Shown piece by piece: positions 1 through 9,808 of a stretch of DNA of 64,000 bases. A model generated the notes under the pieces. That model was not told the origin of the DNA, ran no database searches, and saw only the letters and a list, made by a program, of their open reading frames with translations. This DNA is from Caulobacter sp. BK020 (GTDB lineage Bacteria > Pseudomonadota > Alphaproteobacteria > Caulobacterales > Caulobacteraceae): contig NZ_SLZL01000004.1 in NCBI RefSeq assembly GCF_004342605.1, forward strand, positions 186,001 to 250,000, given 5' to 3'. Both the position numbers and the translations under genes were made by a program. Positions within the stretch are counted from its first letter, which is position 1, and every line of letters starts with the position of its first letter.

Positions 1-50
1 AGATCGGGTGGTCGCGGGACGGGATCGCGGGTTGAGCGGCTTTCCGGCCC

Positions 51-923
51 TTACCGGTTGGCCTTGTCGCTGGCGTCGGACAGCACCCGCAGCATTTCCG
101 ACGAGAACATAGAGCTGGTCATGCGCTGGGCCGACGACCCGCCGCCCGAGGCGAAGCTGAAGCCGCTGTCGGCGTCCTGCGGGCCGCGCAGGATCAGGCT
201 GACCAGTTCCTGCTGCTGCTGGATACGCTCCAGCCGGCGGCCGGTGGCGTACTGGACGAAGCCCTGGTCGGTGTCGGGCATGTCGGGCCGGGACTCCGGC
301 GCGGGGGCGGAAGCCGCGCCGCCGCCGGCGGTCCGGGTCAGGTTGGCGTAGACCTCGCTGACCGTGGCCGGCCGGCCCTCGCGATAGAAGATCGAGCGGT
401 TGGCGGCCGCCGCGTCGGGGAACAGGGCCGCGGCGCTGGCTCCGGGCGAGTTGCCCACGGCCTCGATCAGCCGGGCCGAGCCCTGCGGCCCCAGGAAATG
501 AGCGGCGTAGAGTTCGCCGGCCGTGGGCGAGCGCCCCACCCGACCGCGCAGATAGGAGGCGTGGTCGCTGGCCAGTTCGCCGGCCATCAGCGAGGCGGCG
601 TGCGGGTCCAGCTTCAGGCCCAGCACCGTCTTGCGGGCCTCGTCGCCGGCCACCCGGTACTTGCCGTCCGAACCCTGCTGGATCAGGTCGGCATAGCGGG
701 CGTAGCCGTACTTGGCGCCATGCTTCTTCAGCGTCGACAGCCAGGTCTGGTCGACGAACTGGAACAGGCCCGAGGCCGACGAGGTGCGCGCCTTGGCGGC
801 GGGATTGTAGCCGCTCTCGCGCTTGGCCGTGCCCATCAGGAACGAGAAATCCACGCCCGTCGCGCTGGACGCGCGCTGGATCGCCGACTCGACGACGCTG
901 CGGATGGAGGTGACGTTGGCCAT
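51..923 (-). CDS. Lytic transglycosylase (SLT domain) protein
   Basis: This 290-residue protein probably cleaves peptidoglycan between MurNAc and GlcNAc. The SLT-type fold starts near residue 20: AKRESGYNP holds the likely catalytic Glu36, followed by SSASGLFQF (about 48-56) and later GELYAAHFLG, which are typical of the family. The C-terminal third is Pro/Ala/Ser-rich and looks disordered. No signal peptide is visible, so export may use another route; flagellum- or pilus-associated transglycosylases are an alternative, but I cannot name the gene. The ATG at 923 gives the whole domain, although its Shine-Dalgarno is weak. A full-consensus CtrA box lies 25 nt upstream (948-962), suggesting cell-cycle control of this wall enzyme. 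Confidence 0.8.
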   Translation of the reverse strand: MANVTSIRSVVESAIQRASSATGVDFSFLMGTAKRESGYNPAAKARTSSASGLFQFVDQTWLSTLKKHGAKYGYARYADLIQQGSDGKYRVAGDEARKTVLGLKLDPHAASLMAGELASDHASYLRGRVGRSPTAGELYAAHFLGPQGSARLIEAVGNSPGASAAALFPDAAAANRSIFYREGRPATVSEVYANLTRTAGGGAASAPAPESRPDMPDTDQGFVQYATGRRLERIQQQQELVSLILRGPQDADSGFSFASGGGSSAQRMTSSMFSSEMLRVLSDASDKANR

Positions 924-947
924 GCCCGAAGATGTGCGCCCGCATGG

Positions 948-962
948 TTAATCGCGCCTTAA
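948..962. promoter_or_regulatory. Consensus CtrA-binding site (TTAA-N7-TTAA)
   Basis: TTAATCGCGCCTTAA is followed by C, matching the full TTAA-N7-TTAAC consensus of the Caulobacter cell-cycle regulator CtrA. It lies 25-39 nt upstream of the transglycosylase ATG and about 160 nt upstream of the TonB-family gene on the other strand. Because the site is nearly symmetric it could serve either gene. If it overlaps a -35 element for the minus-strand gene, the transcript would start close to the ATG. Binding is inferred from sequence only. Confidence 0.6.
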
Positions 963-1027
963 CCATGCCTGGCGGCCCGGCAGAAATTGCCTGTGGCGGG
1001 TCGCCGCAGCTACGGATGTAAAAATTC

Positions 1028-1052
1028 TACGTTCGTAATATTTACAAACGTA
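1028..1052. promoter_or_regulatory. Tandem dyads resembling BlaI/CopY-type operators
   Basis: Two spaced palindromes lie in an AT-rich patch upstream of the TonB-family gene: TACGTTCGTA (1028-1037) and TACAAACGTA (1043-1052). Together they also form one larger inverted repeat with 11-bp arms and one mismatch. The second differs by one base from TACA-N2-TGTA, the operator core known for BlaI/MecI/CopY repressors. A perfect version occurs upstream of the VWA gene (9764-9775). The regulator itself is not in this window. Confidence 0.45.
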
Positions 1053-1120
1053 ATTCTCCGTGACAGGCTTGCGCCATCGATCCCGGTCTCTTCGGGCGGT
1101 CGATCAAGAAGGAGGTTGTC

Positions 1121-1843
1121 ATGGTTGCGTACGACGGCGCGGTCGGTTCCTACATTCCTGGCCTGGACACCCCGCGCGGCAAGCCGTCCAAGGCCCTGGT
1201 CGCGGCCCTGGTCGTGGTCTCGGCCGCCCATGCGGGCCTGTTCGCCTACCTGGCCTACCAGAAGTACGTGGAGCCGACGAAGATCGAGTACATCGATCCG
1301 ACGCCGATCCTGATCGATCCGGTGATCCCCGATCCCCCCAAGCCCGACAAGCCGGTCCCGCCCAAGGCGACGTCGAATGCGCCGCTGATCCACAAGCCGA
1401 CGCTGATCACGACTCCCACGGTCGATCCGCTGCCGGTCAAGCCGGTGGAAGGTCCACGCGATCCGCCCGGACCCGGTCCGGTGGACTTGAAAACCGACCT
1501 GCCGCCCGGTCCTCCGGTCGTGGTCGACCCGCCCCTGCCCAAGGTCGTCACCCGGCCCAACTGGCTGAAGAAGCCGGGGGCTTCGGAGTTCAGCCGGTTC
1601 TATCCGGAAAGCGCCATGCGCCGGGGCGTCGGCGGCATGGCCACCCTGAACTGCACGGTGGCCGCCAACGGCTCGATCCAGACCTGCAGCGTGCTGGACG
1701 AGACCCCTTCGGAGGAAGGCTTCGGCAAGGCCGCCATCAAGCTGTCGCGGTTCTTCCGGATGAGCCCGCAGATGGAGAACGGCCAGGCCGTCGACGGCGC
1801 CAGCGTCCGCATCCCGATCCGCTTCGACGCCGCCGAAGGCTAG
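1121..1843 (+). CDS. TonB-family energy-transducer protein
   Basis: This 240-residue inner-membrane protein is likely to pass proton-motive force to outer-membrane TonB-dependent receptors, or to act as a TonB-like envelope protein. The order is a short cytoplasmic N-terminus, one membrane segment (about 25-45), a long Pro-rich periplasm-spanning linker (about 60-150), and a TonB C-terminal domain (about 155-238) with [13 protein letters not shown] and a late PIRF strand. A strong Shine-Dalgarno AAGGAGG (1109-1115) fixes the ATG. No exbB or exbD gene is adjacent, so it is probably an accessory TonB. Dyads at 1028-1052 suggest repressor control. A repeat hairpin begins three bases after the stop. 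Confidence 0.85.
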   Translation: MVAYDGAVGSYIPGLDTPRGKPSKALVAALVVVSAAHAGLFAYLAYQKYVEPTKIEYIDPTPILIDPVIPDPPKPDKPVPPKATSNAPLIHKPTLITTPTVDPLPVKPVEGPRDPPGPGPVDLKTDLPPGPPVVVDPPLPKVVTRPNWLKKPGASEFSRFYPESAMRRGVGGMATLNCTVAANGSIQTCSVLDETPSEEGFGKAAIKLSRFFRMSPQMENGQAVDGASVRIPIRFDAAEG

Positions 1844-1846
1844 GCC

Positions 1847-1911
1847 GGGGACGCGCACTCACGGCAGGGGGCGGAAGGTTTGCAGGGTCTTTGGTGTGAG
1901 TGCGTGTCCCC
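1847..1911. repeat. Inverted-repeat element, family 1 (copy A)
   Basis: The arms are GGGGACGCGCACTCAC (1847-1862) and GTGAGTGCGTGTCCCC (1896-1911), complementary with one mismatch, enclosing 33 nt. Two further copies lie at 31765-31831 and 31897-31963, with related interiors. It sits immediately after the TonB-family stop codon, so the transcript could form a long hairpin there. Confidence 0.85.
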
Positions 1912-1977
1912 AACGTCGGACGGGGCGGGTCCAGCAAAGGCGCTGTCCCCCAAGGGTTCGAGTCAGCAGCCCCCAAA

Positions 1978-2099
1978 TCCACTCATCCCGGCGTAGGCCG
2001 GGACCCAAGCCGAGTCGGCCAGGCGATCGCAGCCGTCCCTTCCGCCGCGCCCTGTCCGGACGGGCTGCTTGGGTCCCGACCTTCGTCGGGATGAGTGGA
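1978..2099. repeat. Inverted-repeat element, family 2 (33-bp arms)
   Basis: Arms of 33 bp (1978-2010 and 2067-2099) begin TCCACTCATCCC and are complementary with three mismatches. Each arm contains its own small hairpin (TCCCGGC...GCCGGGA). A second copy at 7224-7346 has perfect 33-bp arms. This copy separates family-1 copy A from the 0.5-kb element that follows, as if inserted between two modules that are adjacent near 31.76 kb. Confidence 0.85.
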
Positions 2100-2104
2100 A
2101 GTTG

Positions 2105-2600
2105 AAGGTTATCCTCGGCGGATAGCGAACAGATTCCAGCAAAATCAAAGCCTTGAACTTTTCGACCCCAATCGATCCTCACCCTCCCGAACCCCCTTAT
2201 CCTGGTCTCACCTCGTCGCAGGGAAAGGGCGCATGGCCAGCGACCGATGCGGCGGCGGGGGGCGATCGAGCGGGAAGCTCTGTCGGCGGTCCTTGTCCGC
2301 GTGCGTAGGGACAGGACCAAACCTTGCGTCTCTGGTGCCGGTCGGGCCTGTTATACAGATACGACGTGATGCAAGGGCTGACTTAGCAACAGGCGGGCGG
2401 TGACGCGCTCGCGGTCCGGGACCGGGTGTCGTTGACCTGGCCCGCCCGTCGGAGGCTTCAAGGCGGCGAGGCCCTAACAAGGCTCGGCGTCGCGCGCTTC
2501 CGGACAACGACCGCGCGGAGCGATCTGGGCTTCGTCGAAACGGTATTGTTTTTCAAACTCCGGACGATGTCCGGCGCTCCGCGACCCTTTCCATACGCTC
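2105..2600 (+). repeat. About 0.5-kb gene-free repeat element (copy 1)
   Basis: This stretch shows no convincing gene but is clearly homologous to the minus strand at about 31757-31258. Shared blocks occur in the same order: TATCCTCGGCGGATAG, CTTGAACTTT, TCCTCACCCT, GGCCAGCGACCGATGCGGC and TTCGTCGAAACGGTA. The distance from the first to the last block is 422 bp here and 421 bp in the other copy. The two copies lie in opposite orientation. It could be a decayed mobile or coding element or a structured RNA; weak ORFs here do not hold one frame across the shared blocks. Confidence 0.75.
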
Positions 2601-2632
2601 AGCGAGAGATCGCGTGAGGTCGCTAACACTTG

Positions 2633-2749
2633 CCCCCACCCGACCGCTTCGCGGTCTGTCCGCCCCCAGAGGGGGCGGAGCCGCACGGCGCCTACGACAG
2701 CGCTCTTCCCCCTCTGGGGGAGGACGACCGCGAAGCGGTCCGCAGGGGG
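2633..2749. repeat. Nested hairpin element, divergent family-3 copy
   Basis: The outer part pairs GACCGCTTCGCGGTC-type sequence with GACCGCGAAGCGGTC, between CCCCC and GGGGG ends. The inside contains CCCCCAGAGGGGG and CCCCCTCTGGGGG, the same core as the copies at 39741, 43400 and 58661. It ends about 50 bp before the lepA ATG, so the lepA promoter must lie in or just after it. Between 2601 and 2800 I see no other gene. Confidence 0.7.
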
Positions 2750-2800
2750 CCCGCCCGAACGACACTCGCGAAACCTCGCAAATATGCTAGACGCAGCGCC

Positions 2801-4609
<1,809 letters not shown>

Positions 4610-4723
4610 TTGGGGGCGCGGATTTGCGCGAATGACCGTGATCGCCTATATCCAACGTCAAATGGACTGGGGTTTCTCGGTCGGCGTTGGGCTCCTGGGA
4701 CTTCTCGGGGGCCCTTCTGCTTT

Positions 4724-5458
4724 CTAGGGAAAGACTTTCAGACCGTTTGGCGCCAGCTTGAGCCTCAGGATTTCGAAGGCTCGATTTTCCTGCACCGGGC
4801 GGAGAACTTTCAGCCCGACCGGGCGGGCGATCAGGTCGGCCAGTTGCAAGCCAGACGAGTTGCTCTTCTTATCCGCGAATATCGCTTCCCAGCGTAGACG
4901 CGTGAAGTCGAGGCTTTGGCGTCCCCACCGCGCTTCGTTGGCGACGATGCGACGAAAATGCAGCTCCAACTCACGATCCTCGCGCTTGCCGCGCCCCTCG
5001 AAGACCACGTGGACCATCCTCCCGTCCTGACCCAGCACGAGAAGTCGCTCCAGAAGTTTCTCCAGACAGAAGTGCAGCGCCAGCTCGTAGGGGCTCCAAG
5101 GATCGGCGTATCGCGCAACCAGGCGAACTTTATCGATCACAGCCGCAATCACCTCGAATGCCGCATCAGCCACGATTTCATTGATGCCGGCGATGAAGGC
5201 TTGGCGAGCCTCGACGTCGACCTGCAGAAACGCGAAGTCCTTCTGCTGACGTCGAATGTCCCGCTCGTGGAGAATAAGTTGATCGTGCCCGATGGCCGCG
5301 AACTTCAGGCGTTGCAACCGCGGCACGACGTCATCGACATAGGCCGACTTGCTGACCAGAACAGCGCCGAGCACGAACAGCGGAAAGTCCGGATCGGGGT
5401 TTTCGAGAACGGGCGAGCCGCTCTCGTCCATGAAAACGATATAGTCGGCGAAGGCCAT
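4724..5458 (-). CDS. DUF3800 domain protein
   Basis: This 244-residue protein resembles the DUF3800 family, whose members carry an early acidic DESG motif (FMDESGSP, residues 9-16) and a late QLADLIARP helix (about 205-213); both are present. The family has been suggested to have an RNase H-like fold, but no activity is established, and members are often found in mobile or accessory DNA. The gene is visibly less GC-biased than its neighbours, with stretches such as CTTTTACGATAGCTTAAG just upstream, which suggests horizontal acquisition. It stands alone between lepA and an FAD oxidoreductase. The ATG at 5458 has little leader sequence, so translation may be leaderless. Confidence 0.7.
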   Translation of the reverse strand: MAFADYIVFMDESGSPVLENPDPDFPLFVLGAVLVSKSAYVDDVVPRLQRLKFAAIGHDQLILHERDIRRQQKDFAFLQVDVEARQAFIAGINEIVADAAFEVIAAVIDKVRLVARYADPWSPYELALHFCLEKLLERLLVLGQDGRMVHVVFEGRGKREDRELELHFRRIVANEARWGRQSLDFTRLRWEAIFADKKSNSSGLQLADLIARPVGLKVLRPVQENRAFEILRLKLAPNGLKVFP

Positions 5459-5579
5459 GCTATGCTTTTACGATAGCTTAAGACAGGAACAAGCCGAGTC
5501 CGCGTGACGAAGCGCGTCGATCTGGACGCCCCCCGTCACGCCGATAGCGCGATAGGCCCGCAGGGGATAAACCCCCGCC

Positions 5580-7208
5580 ATGCTCCGCCTCTCCAACCTG
5601 TCCCTCCCCCTCGGCCACCCGCCCGAGGCCCTGGCCCCCGCCATCTGCAATCGCCTGGGCATTCCCGAGCGCGACCTGCTCAGCCACACCATCGTCCGCC
5701 GCGCCCATGACGCGCGCAAGAAGGCGGCGATCCTGATGGTCTACACCGTCGACGTCGCCCTGCGCGACGAGGCCGCCGTGCTGGCGCGGTTCGCCGGCGA
5801 CAGCCAGGTGCGGCCAAGGCCCGACACCAACTATCGCCTGGTCGCCCGGGCGCCGGAGGGCTTGCCCGGCCCCCGCCCCGTGGTGATCGGCGCCGGCCCT
5901 TGCGGCCTGTTCGCCGGGTTGATCCTGGCCCAGATGGGCTTCAAGCCGATCATCCTGGACCGCGGCAAGGTGGTGCGCGAACGCACGCAGGACACCTGGG
6001 GCCTGTGGCGGCGCGGCGAGCTGAACCCGGAGTCCAACGTCCAGTTCGGCGAGGGCGGCGCGGGCACCTTCTCGGACGGCAAGCTCTACAGCCAGATCAA
6101 GGACCCCCGCCACCTGGGCCGCAAGGTGCTGGAGGAGTTCGTCAAGGCCGGCGCCCCGGAAGAGATCCTGACCGAGGCCCATCCGCACATCGGCACCTTC
6201 CGCCTGGTGACCATGGTCGAGAGCCTGCGCGAGACCATCGAGGGCCTGGGCGGCGAATACCGCTGGCAGCACAAGGTCGAGGACTTCGACATCGAGACCG
6301 CCGCCGACGGCGCGCGCCGGCTGAAGGGCCTGCACCTGTCGACCGGCGACTACCTCGAAGCCGACCATGTGGTGCTGGCGGTCGGCCACAGCGCCCGCGA
6401 CACCTTCCAGACCCTGTACGACCGGGGCGTGCACATCGAGGCCAAGCCGTTCTCGATCGGGGTGCGGATCGAGCACCCGCAGTCGTGGATGGACAAGGCC
6501 CGGTTCGGGGCCTGCGCCGGCCATCCGGACCTGGGCGCGGCCGACTACAGCCTGGCCCACCATTGCAGCAACGGCCGTACCGTCTACAGCTTCTGCATGT
6601 GCCCGGGCGGCACGGTGGTGGCGGCGACCTCCGAGCCGAACCGCGTCGTCACCAACGGCATGAGCCAGTATTCGCGCAACGAGCGCAACGCCAACTCCGG
6701 CTTCGTGGTCGGCATCGACCCAGAGCGCGACTATCCGGGCCATCCGCTGGCCGGGATCGAATTCCAGCGACAGTGGGAGAGCCTGGCCTTCACGGCGGGC
6801 GGCGGCGACTACCGGGCGCCGGCCCAGAAGGTCGGCGACTTCCTGGCCGGCAAGCCGTCGGAGGCGCTGGGCGAGGTGCAGCCGTCCTACCGTCCCGGCG
6901 TCACCATGACCGACCTGGCCCAGTGCCTGCCGGCCTTCGCCATCGAGGCGATGCGGGAGGCCCTGCCGGTGTTCGGCCGCCAGATCGCCGGCTACGATCA
7001 TCCCGACGTACTGATGACCGGCGTGGAGACCCGCACCTCGTCGCCGGTGCGCATCACCCGCGGCAAGGACTTCCAGAGCCTGAACGTCGCCGGCCTGTTC
7101 CCGGCCGGCGAGGGCGCGGGCTACGCCGGCGGCATCCTCTCGGCCGCGGTCGACGGCATCAAGGTCGCCGAGGCGGTGGCGCGCGCCTATGTTGGAGAGA
7201 CGGCTTAG
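5580..7208 (+). CDS. FAD-dependent oxidoreductase (COG2509-like)
   Basis: This 542-residue flavoprotein belongs to a family of predicted dehydrogenases with an N-terminal alpha/beta domain (residues 1-90, rich in RRAHDARKK-type basic residues) followed by an FAD-binding Rossmann fold. VVIGAGPCGLFAG (about 100-112) is the dinucleotide-binding motif and FGEGGAGTFSDGKL (about 160) is a family signature. The C-terminal GLFPAGEGAGYAGGI is typical of the second FAD-contact region. The substrate is unknown. The ATG at 5580 follows a GC-rich leader without a clear Shine-Dalgarno. A family-2 repeat lies between its stop and the next gene, so it is probably transcribed separately. Confidence 0.85.
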   Translation: MLRLSNLSLPLGHPPEALAPAICNRLGIPERDLLSHTIVRRAHDARKKAAILMVYTVDVALRDEAAVLARFAGDSQVRPRPDTNYRLVARAPEGLPGPRPVVIGAGPCGLFAGLILAQMGFKPIILDRGKVVRERTQDTWGLWRRGELNPESNVQFGEGGAGTFSDGKLYSQIKDPRHLGRKVLEEFVKAGAPEEILTEAHPHIGTFRLVTMVESLRETIEGLGGEYRWQHKVEDFDIETAADGARRLKGLHLSTGDYLEADHVVLAVGHSARDTFQTLYDRGVHIEAKPFSIGVRIEHPQSWMDKARFGACAGHPDLGAADYSLAHHCSNGRTVYSFCMCPGGTVVAATSEPNRVVTNGMSQYSRNERNANSGFVVGIDPERDYPGHPLAGIEFQRQWESLAFTAGGGDYRAPAQKVGDFLAGKPSEALGEVQPSYRPGVTMTDLAQCLPAFAIEAMREALPVFGRQIAGYDHPDVLMTGVETRTSSPVRITRGKDFQSLNVAGLFPAGEGAGYAGGILSAAVDGIKVAEAVARAYVGETA

Positions 7209-7223
7209 GGGCATCCTCATCCT

Positions 7224-7346
7224 TCCACTCATCCCGACGAAAGTCGGGACCCAAGCTGAGTTGGAAAGCAGATCGCCGGCCTGCGAGCGCGCCGCGCTCC
7301 TTGCTGAAAGGCCGCTTGGGTCCCGACTTTCGTCGGGATGAGTGGA
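7224..7346. repeat. Inverted-repeat element, family 2, perfect 33-bp arms
   Basis: The arms at 7224-7256 and 7314-7346 are exact reverse complements over 33 bp and enclose 57 nt. Each arm itself folds as TCCCGAC-GAAA-GTCGGGA, a 7-bp stem with a GNRA-type loop. The element fills most of the gap between the FAD oxidoreductase and the GST gene. The related copy is at 1978-2099, and short hairpins with the same CTCATCCCGGC core are at 47751 and 51768. Confidence 0.9.
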
Positions 7347-7360
7347 TTTAAGGAACGCCC

Positions 7361-7984
7361 ATGCTCAAGATCCTCGGCCGCACCTCCTCGCTGAACGTCC
7401 GCAAGGTGCTGTGGACCTGCGACGAACTGGGCCTGGCCTACGAGCGCGAGGACTGGGGCATGGGCTTCGCCTCGACGAAGTCGCCCGAGTTCCTGGCCCT
7501 GAACCCCAACGGCCTGGTGCCGGTGCTGATCGACGAACAGGGCGCGCTCTACGAGAGCAACACCATCTGCCGCTACCTGGCCGCCCGCTACGGCCACGGC
7601 CACCTGCTGCCGGTCGAGCCGAGGCTGCGGGCCGTGGTCGAGCAGTGGATGGACTGGCAAGCCACCGGCCTCAACCCGACCTGGGGCTACGCCTTCCTGG
7701 CCCTGGGGCGGCCGACGCCGGGCTATGACGACCCCGACAAGATCGCCGCCAGCGTCGAGGCCTGGAACCGGGCCATGGCCATCCTCGACCACCGCCTGGC
7801 CGAGACCGGCGCCCACGCGGCCGGCCACGACTTCACCCTGGCCGACATCGTGTTGGGCGTCTCAGTGCACCGCTGGATGGCGACGCCGATGGCGCGGGCG
7901 AACCTGCCGGCGGTCGCGGCCTATTATGCGCGGCTGAAGGCGCGTCCGGAATTCGGCCGGTGGGCGCTGGACGAGGTTCCCTAG
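7361..7984 (+). CDS. Glutathione S-transferase family protein
   Basis: This 207-residue cytosolic GST-fold protein probably conjugates or reduces small electrophiles with glutathione. The thioredoxin-like N-domain starts MLKILGRTSSLNVRKVLW, with the catalytic Ser or Tyr region at the first loop (SSLNV). It contains NPNGLVPVLID (cis-Pro loop, about 47-57) and the glutathione-contacting ESNTICRYLA (about 63-72). The helical C-domain has HDFTLADIVLG, the N-capping motif of GSTs. The Shine-Dalgarno AAGGA precedes the ATG. Its specific substrate is not evident. Confidence 0.9.
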   Translation: MLKILGRTSSLNVRKVLWTCDELGLAYEREDWGMGFASTKSPEFLALNPNGLVPVLIDEQGALYESNTICRYLAARYGHGHLLPVEPRLRAVVEQWMDWQATGLNPTWGYAFLALGRPTPGYDDPDKIAASVEAWNRAMAILDHRLAETGAHAAGHDFTLADIVLGVSVHRWMATPMARANLPAVAAYYARLKARPEFGRWALDEVP

Positions 7985-8092
7985 CGTGGCGCCGGTTCAC
8001 GGCGCGCATTCAGGCCAAGCCGGTAACGCGCGCCGTTGCGCGGCGGAACGGGGCGGTGTTCATCTGAGTACTGGCCAAGTTGGGGGAAACGC

Positions 8093-9709
8093 ATGATCTG
8101 GAAGACCTTGCTGATCGGCGGCGCGACCGTCTGCCTCGCGGCCTTGCCGTGCCAACCGACCCTGGCTGCTCCGACGAAGGCCAAGGCCGCGTCCAGGCCC
8201 GCGCGAGTCGAGGAGACGGTCATCACCGCCACGCGGCGGGAAGGACCGGACCCCGTCAGCTACATTCTGCTACACGACAAGTTTTCGGCGGAAACCGGCG
8301 CCTCCCTCAGCCTGAAACTGATCGAGACATTCAACCCCCAGCTCCACGCGGTCATCGCCCTGAACCCCCACGCCCTGGCCGACGCCCGGGCGCTGGACGC
8401 CGAGCGCAAGGCCGGCAAGGTCCGGGGACCGCTGCATGGCGTGCCGATCCTGCTGAAGGACAATATCGAGAGCGCCGACGACACCGCCACCACCGCCGGC
8501 TCCCTGGCGCTGAAGGACAACGTCACCAATCGCGACGCCCCGCTGGTGCGGCGGCTGACCGACGCCGGCATGGTGATCCTGGGCAAGACCAACCTGTCGG
8601 AGTGGGCCAATATCCGGTCCAACCACTCGATCAGCGGCTGGAGCGCGGTGGGCGGCACGGTGCGCAACCCCTATGTGCTGGACCGCAGCGCCTGCGGCTC
8701 GTCCAGCGGCTCGGGGGCGGCGGTGGCGGCGGGCCTGGCCCCGGCGGCGATCGGCACCGAGACCGACGGCTCGATCACCTGCCCGGCGGCGATCAACGGC
8801 CTGGTCGGGCTGAAGCCCACCGTCGGCCTGGTGTCGCGCACTCACATCGTGCCGATCAGCCATAGCCAGGACACCGCCGGCCCGATGACCCGCACGGTCA
8901 CCGACGCCGCCCTGATCCTGACCGCCATCGCTGGCTCCGATCCCGCCGACCCGGCCACCCGCGAGGCCGACGCCCGCAAGACCGACTACGCCAAGGGCCT
9001 GGACAAGAACGCCCTGAAGGGCGTGACCCTGGCCGTCGCCCGCTTCTACACCGGCTATTCGCCCGGCACGGACGCGGTGTTCGAGCAGGCGCTGAAGGAT
9101 CTCAAGGCCCAGGGGGCGACCCTGGTCGAGGTCAAGGATTTCGACGAGGGCCCCATCGGCAAGGCCGAGGGCGTTGTGCTCTATACCGAACTGAAGGTCG
9201 ACCTGAACGCCTACCTGGCCTCCACCGACCCGGCCAAGGTCAAGACCCGCACGCTGGCCGATCTGATCGCCTTCAACCAAGCCACGCCCAAGGAGCTGGA
9301 ATGGTTCGGGCAGGAGAGCTTCGAGAAGGCGGAGGCGACCAAGGGCTATGACGACCCCGACTACATCAAGGCCGTCGCCGACGGGAAACGCCTGGCCGGC
9401 CCCGAGGGCATCGACAGGATCCTGAAGGAGACCGGCGCGGTCGCCATCGTCGCCCCGACCACGGGCCCGGCCTGGACCATCGACCCGCTGAACGGCGACC
9501 ACTACGGCGGCTCGTCCACCACCCTGCCCGCCGTGGCCGGCTATCCGCACCTGACGGTGCCGATGGGCGCGGTCGGCGGCCTGCCGGTGGGCCTCAGCTT
9601 CATCGGCCCAGCCTGGAGCGAGGCGCGGCTGCTGAACCTGGGCTACGCCTACGAGCAGGCGACGCACCGCCGGATCGAGCCGAGGTTCCTGCCGACGGTG
9701 GCGCCATAG
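8093..9709 (+). CDS. Secreted amidase (amidase signature family)
   Basis: This is a 538-residue member of the amidase-signature hydrolases, which cleave carboxamides with a Ser-cisSer-Lys triad. Visible residues are Lys122 in ILLKDNIE, the GSSSGSG loop (202-208) with the cis-Ser, and the probable nucleophile Ser227 in [11 protein letters not shown]. An N-terminal signal peptide (about 1-25, [18 protein letters not shown]) indicates periplasmic location, unlike GatA. The frame extends upstream to 8036, but the ATG at 8093 has a Shine-Dalgarno (GGGGGA) and begins the signal peptide, so it is preferred. It appears to be a single gene; the substrate is unknown. Confidence 0.88.
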   Translation: MIWKTLLIGGATVCLAALPCQPTLAAPTKAKAASRPARVEETVITATRREGPDPVSYILLHDKFSAETGASLSLKLIETFNPQLHAVIALNPHALADARALDAERKAGKVRGPLHGVPILLKDNIESADDTATTAGSLALKDNVTNRDAPLVRRLTDAGMVILGKTNLSEWANIRSNHSISGWSAVGGTVRNPYVLDRSACGSSSGSGAAVAAGLAPAAIGTETDGSITCPAAINGLVGLKPTVGLVSRTHIVPISHSQDTAGPMTRTVTDAALILTAIAGSDPADPATREADARKTDYAKGLDKNALKGVTLAVARFYTGYSPGTDAVFEQALKDLKAQGATLVEVKDFDEGPIGKAEGVVLYTELKVDLNAYLASTDPAKVKTRTLADLIAFNQATPKELEWFGQESFEKAEATKGYDDPDYIKAVADGKRLAGPEGIDRILKETGAVAIVAPTTGPAWTIDPLNGDHYGGSSTTLPAVAGYPHLTVPMGAVGGLPVGLSFIGPAWSEARLLNLGYAYEQATHRRIEPRFLPTVAP

Positions 9710-9763
9710 ACACGGATTCCGCGAAATGACGATCAGGTCGCGGTAGACCCTGGCGCGATCGTT

Positions 9764-9775
9764 TTACAGATGTAA
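9764..9775. promoter_or_regulatory. BlaI/MecI/CopY-type operator (TTACA-N2-TGTAA)
   Basis: TTACAGATGTAA is a perfect dyad with the TACA-N2-TGTA core used by BlaI, MecI and CopY repressors. It lies 34 nt before the ATG of the secreted VWA gene, where it would overlap the promoter. A near match occurs upstream of the TonB-family gene (1043-1052), suggesting a shared envelope-stress regulon. No repressor gene is present here. Confidence 0.5.
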
Positions 9776-9808
9776 TCATTTCCTCGTCATCGGGAGAGGA
9801 ACACGATC

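Noticed and set aside
2095..2617. Small plus-strand frames between the TonB-family gene and lepA
   Set aside because: No ribosome sites, no family resemblance, and frame not kept against the homologous element near 31.5 kb.
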